A stretch of DNA of 64,000 nt from WJMT01 sp964456985 (GTDB lineage Bacteria; Acidobacteriota; Aminicenantia; Aminicenantales; Aminicenantaceae), in contig CAYWDH010000011.1 in assembly GCA_964456985.1 (NCBI GenBank), forward strand, positions 7,585 to 71,584, given 5' to 3'. Position 1 is the first letter of the stretch. Each line of letters starts with the position of its first letter. Shown here piece by piece: positions 51,179 through 59,486 of this stretch. Both the position numbers and the translations under genes were made by a program. The notes under the pieces are model-generated. The model was not told the origin of the DNA. It made no database searches and worked only from the letters and a program-made list of their open reading frames with translations.

Positions 51179-53247
51179 TTCACAGAACCCACACCCAGCA
51201 TATTGGAACACGGCCCTTCGACATCATCATTTCTCACCAGAGAAACAACATAATGGTAGCTCTCGCCAGGGTCTATATTCTTATCAAAATATCTCAGATG
51301 ATCAACCAGCATGTTGATTTGAAGAAACGCAACTTCATGAAAACTGCTGACAGGCTCAGAATAGGTTTTTCTGTACACTTTATACCCTTTGAAAATAGCT
51401 TCCTGAGACAATTTCGCACTTTCCTGCCATACAATCAGATTCACCGGCTCTGAATCAAAAAGGATCTCATCATAAACCCTTCTCCCTTCTATTATGGTCG
51501 GAGGAAAGGGAAAGACCTCGATCTCCTCAAACCAATTTTCAGCCATAAATTCATATCCCTTCTCATTTGGATGAAGCCTGTCATTACTAAGCAGGGACCT
51601 CCAAGTTTCGTCCCCTTCCTCATAGGCCCAAAACGCATCAAACATATCGAGAAAAGGGATATGCAGCCGGCCCGGGATTTCTCTTATGCTGTCATTCAAT
51701 GTGTACAGTCTCTGTTTATAAAAAGGAAAGTACCACCACAGATCATCCCTCGGAAGAATCGTGGAGATCAAGGGCATCACTCCGAATTCCAGACAGGTCT
51801 TTGCTATCTCTTCCAGGTTAAAAGCAGAAGTATCCATGGTTATGCTGTTCGTCACCACGTCGTTCGTTCCCTCCAACAATAAAAGATATCTTCCATCGCT
51901 CGTGGATAAGGTACTGCTGATTCTCAATAATCCTCCCAGGGTTTTTTCTGATGGGGCTCCTTCGTTCAGGACTTCTGAATTTCCATAGGCTGTGTTCAGT
52001 TTTTCCTCCAGTCTGGGTATATACCCCTTATCAGGGGCCGGCGATGAATCGATATATCCGTATGTTATGCTGTCCCCGAATCCTATGTATACATTATCCT
52101 TCCGGGCCGGATTGATCGTTATCTTCTTCTCTGTTTTTTCTCTAACTTTTTCCTCATTTTCCTTTAAATCATCAAAATACAGAACTTGAGAGTTCAAGAT
52201 TTGTTTGGATTCCCAGACTAATCCGATTCTTCCCTGTTCCGTCACGACCTGGGGGGAATAGATAAAACTCTCTTTTTTTGTGACTAAGCCAATCTCTTCA
52301 GTCCATTTGTTTTGATCCCTGTATGTGCAGAAAATTCCGTTTTCTTTTCCTGAAGAGCGGCTCCAGATAACAAGGGGGATGCGGCCCCATACCATACTTA
52401 TTTGAGGATAGACATCTGTGCATAGGTTATCTGTAAGTGTTTCCTCTTCGCTCCAGCCTGAAAGGGTCAAATGACATGAGAAAATCTCATAATCTCTTCC
52501 GTCATAAGCAGACCATACAAGCCACGGCAGTCCATCAGGTCCTGTTTCTGCATTAACGAGTATATGAGGATACTCATTGTTCTGGTTTACTCTGCCTGGT
52601 ACTGACCAATAAACGCCATCAAAAAAACTGTAAAATATCTCTTCTCTCCCTGTTTGGACCTGGGTCCAGAACACCCATATTCTGTTCCATGCATCCACGA
52701 TTATTTGAGGACATTGAATTTCGGAATAATTAAAATTATTTACGACCCAATACCCCTCAAATCCCTTGTGTTTTACGATCAGCGCATTTTGAGACTCAGA
52801 ATGAAGAACCCAAAGAGCCCATAGATCATTGGCCCTGTCAAAACAAAAATCAGGGGAATCGATATATCCTTTTTCCCTGAACAGAAGACTGTATTCCGAC
52901 AATTCTGAATTTTTTAGAGTTCCTGAAAACACATCTGAATTTTCATATCCACTCACAACCCAGAGCATATGAATCTGGTTGGTTCTGTCCTTCTTTACTA
53001 TTGGAGAACAAATACCCTCACACTGGAGAAGATTCTGCACTTCCCTGTACTGCGAGCCCATTCCCTTGGTAGCAAAATTGAATCTGCTTGCATCTTCCCT
53101 ATAAAAAATCTGGAGTTCTCCCCGTTCATTTATGATCGGGGAAGCCATTTGACCCTTTATGACGGGATTTTTTATTTTTGCATTAAGGAGGCCATGAAAC
53201 AGAACGATACATAAAATCAAAGAAATAATAAGGTGCTTATTTTTCAT
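51175..53247 (-). CDS. Exported SGNH/GDSL hydrolase with beta-propeller and FnIII-like domains
   Basis: A 690-residue secreted esterase-like protein. Signal peptide 1-23 (LIISLILCIVLFHGLLNA). Residues about 30-370 form a six-bladed-type propeller with repeated W/VWxxW phrases (DLWALWVLHSES, RIWVFWTQVQTGREEIFYS). The SGNH domain (about 388-590) shows GFGDSITYG with the nucleophile Ser, GTNDV, and DRLHPNEKG with catalytic Asp and His. The last 90 residues resemble a fibronectin type III domain (FKGYKVYRKTYSE). Targets might be acetyl or acyl groups on polysaccharides. No ribosome site; the -10 lies six bases before the ATG, hence a leaderless transcript is expected. Confidence 0.87.
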   Translation of the reverse strand: MKNKHLIISLILCIVLFHGLLNAKIKNPVIKGQMASPIINERGELQIFYREDASRFNFATKGMGSQYREVQNLLQCEGICSPIVKKDRTNQIHMLWVVSGYENSDVFSGTLKNSELSEYSLLFREKGYIDSPDFCFDRANDLWALWVLHSESQNALIVKHKGFEGYWVVNNFNYSEIQCPQIIVDAWNRIWVFWTQVQTGREEIFYSFFDGVYWSVPGRVNQNNEYPHILVNAETGPDGLPWLVWSAYDGRDYEIFSCHLTLSGWSEEETLTDNLCTDVYPQISMVWGRIPLVIWSRSSGKENGIFCTYRDQNKWTEEIGLVTKKESFIYSPQVVTEQGRIGLVWESKQILNSQVLYFDDLKENEEKVREKTEKKITINPARKDNVYIGFGDSITYGYIDSSPAPDKGYIPRLEEKLNTAYGNSEVLNEGAPSEKTLGGLLRISSTLSTSDGRYLLLLEGTNDVVTNSITMDTSAFNLEEIAKTCLEFGVMPLISTILPRDDLWWYFPFYKQRLYTLNDSIREIPGRLHIPFLDMFDAFWAYEEGDETWRSLLSNDRLHPNEKGYEFMAENWFEEIEVFPFPPTIIEGRRVYDEILFDSEPVNLIVWQESAKLSQEAIFKGYKVYRKTYSEPVSSFHEVAFLQINMLVDHLRYFDKNIDPGESYHYVVSLVRNDDVEGPCSNMLGVGSVK

Positions 53248-53253
53248 ATTCTC

Positions 53254-53282
53254 TTTATATCAATTGACAATGATTTATTCAA
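53254..53282 (-). promoter_or_regulatory. Promoter of the SGNH gene, probably leaderless
   Basis: On the minus strand TTGAAT (53282-53277), a 17-bp spacer and TATAAA (53259-53254). The ATG begins at 53247, so the start of transcription should fall on or next to the start codon. Confidence 0.55.
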
Positions 53283-53299
53283 TAACGTTTCTCTAAAAA

Positions 53300-54247
53300 T
53301 CAATTCCAGTCCGGATACACATCATTCCCAGGTGAATCAAAAAGAAAAAACACTTCTCCGGTCTTGACGTCGACGATACAAAGCTTTCCAATATGATCGT
53401 GCTTCAAAGAAGAATTAAATACAATAAATTTTCCGTCAGGAGACCAGGAGGGGAAATAGTCGTATGTGTCGTCCTGTTTCGTTAATCTCGTCTTCTGGCT
53501 ACCGTCCGGATTCATAAGCCATACATCACCTTTCCCATCAGCCAGAGAACAAACATACGCGATTTTTTTTCCATCCGGTGAGAACCGGCCCCGGCAGCTT
53601 TTTCCACTCTGTTCAAGAAATTCAACCTTTTTTTTCTTCAAATCATAGACAGCAACGTCCCAACCAAAGGTTCTTTTTCCGGTAAACGTAAGGAGGGAAG
53701 CATCCGGAGAGACCCAGGGAACGATATTCTTTCTGTTGAAGTCCTGAATGATCTGTTGGGTTCTTTTCGTATGTATATCTATTTTAAAAAGAAAATCCTT
53801 GTTTCTAAAGGCACCACCCATATTTTTTGCATAGGCTATGGTTTTATTATCGGGAAACCAGGCCGGCGTCATCTCTTTTCTTGAGGATGTGGTTATTTGC
53901 CGGATATCCGAACCATCCGATTTCATAGTGAAAATATCATAATTCCCATTCGGGTTGGCTGAAAAAGCAATCTTTTTTCCATCAGGGGACCATACAGGGT
54001 ATTCATCCTGCCAGTTATTATCAGTCAATTTTTTCAGTCCCTTCATGGATATCATATAGATCTCATTATTTCCTTCAAAGTCTGACTGGAAGATTATCTC
54101 CCCCTTGAAGTTGATTTCAGGATGAAAAAACCCCTGGGCTGCTTTTTCTTCAGATACCTCGTTTGTATTCCTATTCTTCCCCGAGCACATAGATAAAAAA
54201 GATAAACAAATGAGAATAATAAAAACGAATTTCCCGTTCCTACCCAT
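53300..54247 (-). CDS. TolB-like PD40-propeller lipoprotein
   Basis: A 315-residue lipoprotein: FVFIILICLSFLSMC is the signal and lipobox (Cys about 21). The mature part is a six-bladed PD40 propeller with the recurrent YPVWSPDGKKIAFSANPNG, TPAWFPDNKTIAYA, RGRFSPDGKKIAYV, FPSWSPDGKFIVFN and closing NDVYPDWN. Such TolB relatives serve as surface or periplasmic scaffolds; no enzyme motif is visible. No ribosome site precedes the ATG and a promoter lies just upstream. The next gene downstream, the SGNH hydrolase, has its own promoter in the 52-bp gap. Confidence 0.85.
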   Translation of the reverse strand: MGRNGKFVFIILICLSFLSMCSGKNRNTNEVSEEKAAQGFFHPEINFKGEIIFQSDFEGNNEIYMISMKGLKKLTDNNWQDEYPVWSPDGKKIAFSANPNGNYDIFTMKSDGSDIRQITTSSRKEMTPAWFPDNKTIAYAKNMGGAFRNKDFLFKIDIHTKRTQQIIQDFNRKNIVPWVSPDASLLTFTGKRTFGWDVAVYDLKKKKVEFLEQSGKSCRGRFSPDGKKIAYVCSLADGKGDVWLMNPDGSQKTRLTKQDDTYDYFPSWSPDGKFIVFNSSLKHDHIGKLCIVDVKTGEVFFLFDSPGNDVYPDWN

Positions 54248-54256
54248 AGTACTGAA

Positions 54257-54285
54257 ATCCTATCACCGCCGTTTATCCAAGTCAA
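54257..54285 (-). promoter_or_regulatory. Promoter of the PD40 lipoprotein gene, probably near-leaderless
   Basis: On the minus strand TTGACT (54285-54280), a 17-bp spacer and TAGGAT (54262-54257). The ATG at 54247 is nine bases past the -10, leaving a leader of only a few nucleotides. Confidence 0.5.
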
Positions 54286-54308
54286 TTATCATCCGTTTCT
54301 GAAGGTCT

Positions 54309-56294
54309 CTATTCAAACGGCTCTCTCTCTTTCTTTTTTGATCCTTTCCTATTTATTTGCAGCAGATCATCCAGACTTTTTCTTCTTTCTTCCCACAAGG
54401 CATACGAACCGTTTAACTCTTTCTCAATTTCACTCAGCTCTTTCTGCAGGGAGACAATGGTTTTGACATCTCTATGTGTGTCTTCAAGGCAAAATATGTT
54501 TTCTATCTGCTTTTTGCGGTTCTCCAGATATTCGATCCTCTGCTCTATGCCAGAGATTTCAGCTTCAAGTTTATTCCTTTCCTTGCTTATTCTCTGCCTT
54601 TTCTCCGCTTCCATTCTTTTCTGTTGCTTTGTTTTCCTCTTCGCTCCATTCTCTTCTTCTTTTTTTTGCATCTGGCCGCCATTGATATCCTCTTCTCTCT
54701 CATCCCTCCTTTTTTCTAAATAATACGAGTAATCCCCCGCATATTCATTGAGATTTTTATTTTTGAGCTCAACGACACGGCTTACAATTTTATCCAGGAA
54801 AAACCGATCATGAGAAATAACCATCAGGCTTCCACTATAGGCTTTTAATGCTTCCTCGAGCGCTTCCAGTGACGACAAATCCAAATGATTGGTCGGTTCG
54901 TCCATGATTAAAAAATTCACTTCGGACAGGAGTATTTTTACAAGAGAAACCCTTGCTTTTTCTCCTCCTGAGAGGACACTGATCTTCTTGTAAACATCAT
55001 CACCGCTGAACTGGAAAATCCCCAGGGCTTCTCTTATCCGAGGCATGTTGCTTGTTGAAACCGAACGCGCCACCTCATCAAATACAGTTGAGTCAAGGTT
55101 TAGATCAAAAGCCTGTTGCTGGGCGTAATAGCCTGTCTTTGTTCTCCTACCTAATTCAATGGTTCCTTTCTGAGGCATTAATTTCTCTGCAATCAATCGG
55201 GTCAGAGTGGTTTTCCCAGCCCCGTTCTCTCCGACCAGAGCGATCTTTTCTCTCCTGCATAGATGTAAATTGATACCTTCTAACACCCATTCTTTATCAT
55301 ATTTGAAGGAAAGGTCTTTGATCTTTAAAACATCCTTATAACTTTTTACACCTACATCCAAATGAAAACTCAATTTCTTTTCCAAAGGAGGTCTTTCAAG
55401 ACGTTCCATTTTTTCCAATGCTTTTATCCGGCTTTGGACTTGGCCCGCCCTTTTCTTATCGTATCGATACCTCCGGATGAACTCTTCCTGCCTTTTTATT
55501 TCTGATTCCTGGGTTTCCCATCTCTTTCTCAGCAATCGGTCCTTTTTTTTCTTCTCTTCCTCATAATGCCTGTAATTTCCTGGATAATGCTCAAGTTGAC
55601 CGCGGTTCAGCTCCCAGATACTCTGAGCCAGGCGGTCAATAAAAAAACGGTCGTGAGAAACAATAATCATGGTTCCCGGAAAATCAAATAAATACTGTTC
55701 CAGCCACTCTAGAGAGGGAAGGTCCAAATGGTTTGTAGGTTCATCCAGCAGCAGCAGATCAGGTTCTTGAAGAAGCATACGGGCAAGATGCACTCTCATG
55801 CGCCACCCTCCGCTGAACTCGCTTAGTTCTCTGTTGAAATCCTCCTTTTTAAATCCGAGTCCAGACAGCACAGCTTGAGCTCGGGACTCGAGACCGTATC
55901 CCCCTAAGGACTCATACCGCCGCTCATATTCTCCTAACTGCAGCAGCCATTTTTGGTTCTGCTCAGGATTGGAATCCAGCATATTGTGCACATCGGTAAT
56001 TTTCATCCCGAGGGAATATATCTCCGTGCATGCTTTCATAACTGAATCCAGAAGAACTCCTCCCTCAATATTGATCTCTTCCTGAGGAAGATACCCTATT
56101 TTGTACTTTTTAGGCTTTAAAATACGCCCCTTATCAGGCTGTAGTTCTCCGGCTATGATGCGAAACAAAGTCGTTTTTCCGGCTCCATTAGGGCCTATGA
56201 GCGCACTCCTTTGCCCTTTTGGGATAGACCACTCCACTCCTTTGAGAAGCTCTAAGTTGCCAATCGAATAATAAAGACCTTTTATCTGCAGCAC
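54309..56294 (-). CDS. ABC-F family ATPase
   Basis: A 661-residue ABC-F protein with two ATPase domains and no membrane part; ABC-F proteins act on ribosomes, e.g. Uup/EttA and resistance factors. First domain: GPNGAGKTTLF near 36, LSEFSGGWRMR near 155, LLLLDEPTNHLD near 181. A charged interdomain linker (about 240-310, EEEKKKKDRLLRKRW) follows. Second domain: GENGAGKTTL near 354, LSGGEKARVSL near 442, LIMDEPTNHLD near 463. The C-terminal 120 residues are a Lys/Glu coiled coil (KQQKRMEAEKRQRISKERNK) as in Uup/YdiF. GTG start with TAGGA upstream. Divergent from the Cys/Met PLP enzyme gene. Confidence 0.92.
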   Translation of the reverse strand: MLQIKGLYYSIGNLELLKGVEWSIPKGQRSALIGPNGAGKTTLFRIIAGELQPDKGRILKPKKYKIGYLPQEEINIEGGVLLDSVMKACTEIYSLGMKITDVHNMLDSNPEQNQKWLLQLGEYERRYESLGGYGLESRAQAVLSGLGFKKEDFNRELSEFSGGWRMRVHLARMLLQEPDLLLLDEPTNHLDLPSLEWLEQYLFDFPGTMIIVSHDRFFIDRLAQSIWELNRGQLEHYPGNYRHYEEEKKKKDRLLRKRWETQESEIKRQEEFIRRYRYDKKRAGQVQSRIKALEKMERLERPPLEKKLSFHLDVGVKSYKDVLKIKDLSFKYDKEWVLEGINLHLCRREKIALVGENGAGKTTLTRLIAEKLMPQKGTIELGRRTKTGYYAQQQAFDLNLDSTVFDEVARSVSTSNMPRIREALGIFQFSGDDVYKKISVLSGGEKARVSLVKILLSEVNFLIMDEPTNHLDLSSLEALEEALKAYSGSLMVISHDRFFLDKIVSRVVELKNKNLNEYAGDYSYYLEKRRDEREEDINGGQMQKKEEENGAKRKTKQQKRMEAEKRQRISKERNKLEAEISGIEQRIEYLENRKKQIENIFCLEDTHRDVKTIVSLQKELSEIEKELNGSYALWEERRKSLDDLLQINRKGSKKKEREPFE

Positions 56295-56479
56295 CGTCGA
56301 TTCGTCCTATCCATACAATCTAGCAGATATGTTTTCCGTTGAAAAGGATTTCCAACAAAATGTTCGGCTCCTTTTTTTTAAAATACCTTGTATATCCCCA
56401 AAATAATGTCAATAATGAAAACACTGCCATTCTTTTATGGATAGTTAAGGATAATATTCATTCACAGGGAGATAAGAAC

Positions 56480-57634
56480 ATGACTGAAACATTCAAGCAC
56501 ATAGAAACAAAAATCATCCATGCCGGAGACCCAAAACCGCCTATAAAAGGCGCTGTGAACCTTCCTGTTTTCCAGAGTTCAACATATGAATATAAGGGGC
56601 AGGGCAAACTAAAATACATTAGGCTGAGCAACACTCCCAATCATGAGGCCTTGCACAAAAAGCTTTCATCCCTTGAAAATGCAGAATCAGCATTGGTCGC
56701 TGCAAGTGGGATGGCTGCTATAGCAACAACATTTCTGACTATTCTCTCGCCGGAAGATCACTTCTTAGCCCTGGACTGTTTGTACGGAGGAACCAAAGGA
56801 TTTATCAAAAATGTCTTGGACAAACTGAGCATACATCATGACCTCATTGATGGAAACAAACCTGAATCCTGGAAATCGAAATTAAAACCCGAGACACGAG
56901 CCATTTATGTGGAAACCATGACCAATCCCCTCCTTCAAGTCCCAGATCTAAAGTCCGTAGTTAAATTTGCACAGGATAACAACCTTGTTTCCATAATTGA
57001 TAACACATTTGCTTCTCCCATTAACTTCCGGCCTCCTGAACATGGATTTGATATCTCCCTTCACAGCTGTACAAAGTATCTGAACGGACACTCTGACATC
57101 GTGGGAGGGGCCATCATAGGCAGATCCGAACACATAGAAAAAATCAAGCCAACATTAAAATACCTGGGTGGATCAATGGATCCTCATGTATGCTTTCTTC
57201 TCTACAGAGGAATCAAGACACTGTCATTAAGAGTGCACTATCAAAACTCAAGCGCCCTGCAAATCGCCGAGTTTTTAGAATCTCACAATAAAGTGGAAAA
57301 AGTGAACTACCCGGGTCTCAAAAGCCACCCACAACACAGATCAGCAAAAGAGATGTTTGATGGATTTGGAGGAATGATGAGCTTTGAATTGAAGGGAGGA
57401 CTTCAGGCTGCCCGTCACTTCATGAGCAGAATAAATTTGGCTTTCATAGCTCCAAGCCTGGGAGGGGTCGAGACTCTCATAACAAGGCCAGTACAGACTT
57501 CACACAGAGGCCTGACTTCTGAAGAAAAAAAATCATCGGGGATATCTGATTCATTGGTAAGAGTCTCCATAGGAATAGAAAATCCAGAAGATATTATCTC
57601 TGATTTTACCCAGGCCCTCAGCTCGATTCCTTAA
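56480..57634 (+). CDS. PLP-dependent Cys/Met metabolism enzyme (cystathionine gamma-synthase/methionine gamma-lyase family)
   Basis: A 385-residue fold type I PLP enzyme. The pattern ETKIIHAG near residue 8, PVFQSSTYEY near 26, ALVAASGMAAI near 70, the PLP-Asp strand SIIDNTFASP near 172 and the Schiff-base Lys in SLHSCTKYLNGHSDIVGG near 200 are all as expected. The C-terminal SLGGVETLITRP is diagnostic of the family. The exact member (synthase, beta-lyase or gamma-lyase) is not decided. ATG 56480 is chosen over the 47-codon longer frame because GGGAG precedes it and the family start matches. It overlaps the convergent isomerase gene by 17 bp. Confidence 0.9.
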   Translation: MTETFKHIETKIIHAGDPKPPIKGAVNLPVFQSSTYEYKGQGKLKYIRLSNTPNHEALHKKLSSLENAESALVAASGMAAIATTFLTILSPEDHFLALDCLYGGTKGFIKNVLDKLSIHHDLIDGNKPESWKSKLKPETRAIYVETMTNPLLQVPDLKSVVKFAQDNNLVSIIDNTFASPINFRPPEHGFDISLHSCTKYLNGHSDIVGGAIIGRSEHIEKIKPTLKYLGGSMDPHVCFLLYRGIKTLSLRVHYQNSSALQIAEFLESHNKVEKVNYPGLKSHPQHRSAKEMFDGFGGMMSFELKGGLQAARHFMSRINLAFIAPSLGGVETLITRPVQTSHRGLTSEEKKSSGISDSLVRVSIGIENPEDIISDFTQALSSIP

Positions 57635-58619
57635 AGCCGTCTCTTATTTCCATAAGAGACTTTACATCACTGATTATTCTCTGTTCACACAACTCAGGCC
57701 ATTTCTCTCTCTCTGTGATATCCAATCCATTGTCATGCATAAGGCTGTTTGTTCTTTCCACCAGCTTCATCAGCTCTACAAACTCGTTTACAGTGACATC
57801 CGGAAACCCCGCCAGGAATGTCTTATCAAAAACAGGCAGGATAAAACTTCCTGCATGGTCCTCGATGGAAAGATGAACCTGATGAGAAAGAGTTGAAAAA
57901 AGAAAGATGATCTTTTTTAAATCAATGACTCCTTTGCCTATTCCACAGGGAAAAGACAACAGCCCCTCCGGATTCAAAGTGATACCTCCGTCTTTTATAT
58001 GCGTGGCAACTACCCAGGGAAGGATCCTCTCCGCTGCCTGTATCGGTTCTTCAAGCATGGTGAGCAGATTCATGGTATCAAGACAAATCCCTAAATATCC
58101 TCCCGGTTTTGCATCACACATCTCAAACAGACGGATGAGCTCAAATGTAGTGAACTCAAAGTGTGTTTCAACAGCCAAGGTGACTTCAAAATCCTCACAA
58201 AGGCTTCTCTGTTTTTCTAATGCCTCTGCTGTGGAAGAAAGAAGATACTCTGTATCAGGATTTTTTGGATTCCACCTCATCAAGCCTCCGGAACAGGACC
58301 TGACGACATGCGTTCCCAGTACAGAAGCTTCCTGAATCGCTTTCTTATTGATGGAATAAATATCCTTTCTTTCCCATGATCCCATATCAAAAGGGATATG
58401 CTGGGCTCCCCCCCATTCAATATACAGATTGTTTTCCGAAGCATAATGGGCAAGCCTTTTCAAATCAAAAGGGTTTCTTTCAGCGGCTTCGCCTGAAGAA
58501 AATCCGGAAAATTGGACTCCTTGGGCATGATTCTTTGCAGCCCAGTGCAGAGTCTCCAGAAGGCTCAATCCAAGAGGATGAAGCCCGTAATTGTCTATTC
58601 CTATTTTCAACTTTCTCAT
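57618..58619 (-). CDS. Sugar phosphate isomerase/epimerase family protein (AP endonuclease 2-like TIM barrel)
   Basis: A 333-residue xylose-isomerase-like TIM barrel. Metal-ligand acids are recognisable: LAVETHFEFTT near 154 (Glu), GICLDTMNLLT near 182 (Asp) and THIKDGGI near 211 (His, Asp); a further Glu is in LSIEDHAG near 256. Such enzymes isomerise or epimerise sugars, keto-sugars or inositols with a divalent metal. No ribosome site precedes the ATG, and a TTGACT/TAAAAT pair lies immediately upstream, suggesting a leaderless mRNA. A 16-bp motif within that promoter region recurs before the glycosidase-like gene at 62176. Substrate unknown. Confidence 0.82.
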   Translation of the reverse strand: MRKLKIGIDNYGLHPLGLSLLETLHWAAKNHAQGVQFSGFSSGEAAERNPFDLKRLAHYASENNLYIEWGGAQHIPFDMGSWERKDIYSINKKAIQEASVLGTHVVRSCSGGLMRWNPKNPDTEYLLSSTAEALEKQRSLCEDFEVTLAVETHFEFTTFELIRLFEMCDAKPGGYLGICLDTMNLLTMLEEPIQAAERILPWVVATHIKDGGITLNPEGLLSFPCGIGKGVIDLKKIIFLFSTLSHQVHLSIEDHAGSFILPVFDKTFLAGFPDVTVNEFVELMKLVERTNSLMHDNGLDITEREKWPELCEQRIISDVKSLMEIRDGFKESS

Positions 58620-58626
58620 AAGACTT

Positions 58627-58653
58627 ATTTTACATGGATTATTCGTGAGTCAA
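58627..58653 (-). promoter_or_regulatory. Promoter of the isomerase gene, probably leaderless
   Basis: On the minus strand TTGACT (58653-58648), a short 15-bp spacer and TAAAAT (58632-58627), seven bases before the ATG at 58619. The short spacer suggests the need for an activator; the repeated 16-bp motif overlaps this region. Confidence 0.4.
58637..58652. repeat. 16-bp motif shared with 63837-63852, copy 1
   Basis: GATTATTC, two variable bases (GT) and GAGTCA; 14 of 16 positions match the copy at 63837. Weaker AT-rich similarity extends about 30 bp further to the right in both (TTTAA...AAATTCA). It lies inside the promoter region of a minus-strand sugar isomerase gene. Confidence 0.4.
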
Positions 58654-58696
58654 GGTTGTTTAAACTTACTGAAATTCAAGTTCTAAATTTCATATC

Positions 58697-59476
58697 TCAC
58701 TTATAAGGCTGAGAAGTCACTCCTGTGATTTTCCATGCGCTGTCCTGTTTTATCAAACTCCAGTTATATGTACCCTCGAACAATAGTTTTCTGATCCCCC
58801 CCACTCTCGGGAGTCCTGTTATGATCAAAGATAGGCTGACATCCGCTCCTCTCCCATTATCAAACGTAATGGAGATATCAGACACACAAGAGTTGACACG
58901 GTCATATGTCCTGGTTATCCAATCCGCATCTTCCCGGACTTTGGAATAAAATTCTGAAACACAGTTCTGTTCATAGAACAAAACGAGCTTGTTGTCCTGC
59001 AATGCCTTTGTATATTCTCTGACCACGGCTCTGATCTTCTCTTCTTCAGCTTCCTGGTCTGCCAAAGGAACCTCAGTCATTATAGGCTCTTTCTCAACTT
59101 TAACTCCAGCCTCTTCTGTTTTTTCCTCCTTTTCTTTAGTATCAACTGTTTTCTTTTCCTCCTCTTCCTTTACAGGCACCTCTATTTCCTGTATTTCCTC
59201 AACAAACATCATGTTCAAATATCCCTCAGTGAGACCATACAGTTCCTTATTGAGCTTTATTTTATACCAGATATCACCCTTTTCAATGACCTCAAAAACA
59301 GTCCCTAAAGGAGGAGAGCCTATGACCTTGCTCTGCATGTTCGGTTCAGATCTTATGCTGGATTTCTTCACAATAACCCGCACTTTTTTTACCTGTGCTT
59401 GGGAAACATTTGGGAAGAGTACACAAAACATTATGAAAAGCACCAACACAATCTTTCTGCCGGGATTACCTTTCAT
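58697..59476 (-). CDS. Exported SH3-domain protein with kinase-shared C-terminal NTF2-like domain
   Basis: A 259-residue exported protein. Signal peptide: GRKIVLVLFIMFCVLFPNVSQA. Residues about 30-85 form a bacterial SH3 domain (VRVIVKKSSIRSEPNMQSKVI, then GLTEGYLNMMF), usually a cell-wall or protein binder. A Lys/Glu linker follows. The last 115 residues (from EEEKIRAVVREYTKAL) are homologous to the C-terminus of the kinase encoded just upstream: both share NKL-x-x-FY, VREDADWI-x-RTYD and the closing WKITGV-type strand, and look like an NTF2/SnoaL-like domain. ATG 59476 is chosen for its AAGGAGG at ideal spacing. The gap to the kinase stop is 10 bp, so they are one operon. Confidence 0.82.
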   Translation of the reverse strand: MKGNPGRKIVLVLFIMFCVLFPNVSQAQVKKVRVIVKKSSIRSEPNMQSKVIGSPPLGTVFEVIEKGDIWYKIKLNKELYGLTEGYLNMMFVEEIQEIEVPVKEEEEKKTVDTKEKEEKTEEAGVKVEKEPIMTEVPLADQEAEEEKIRAVVREYTKALQDNKLVLFYEQNCVSEFYSKVREDADWITRTYDRVNSCVSDISITFDNGRGADVSLSLIITGLPRVGGIRKLLFEGTYNWSLIKQDSAWKITGVTSQPYK

Positions 59477-59486
59477 GATACCTCCT

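Noticed and set aside
56339..56479. A 47-residue N-terminal extension of the PLP enzyme.
   Set aside because: It is absent from the family; GGGAG directly precedes the internal ATG 56480.
57595..57640. GATTCC-type sequence near the PLP gene end that could be a tRNA T-arm.
   Set aside because: No acceptor or anticodon stems surround it; it is the end of two convergent genes.
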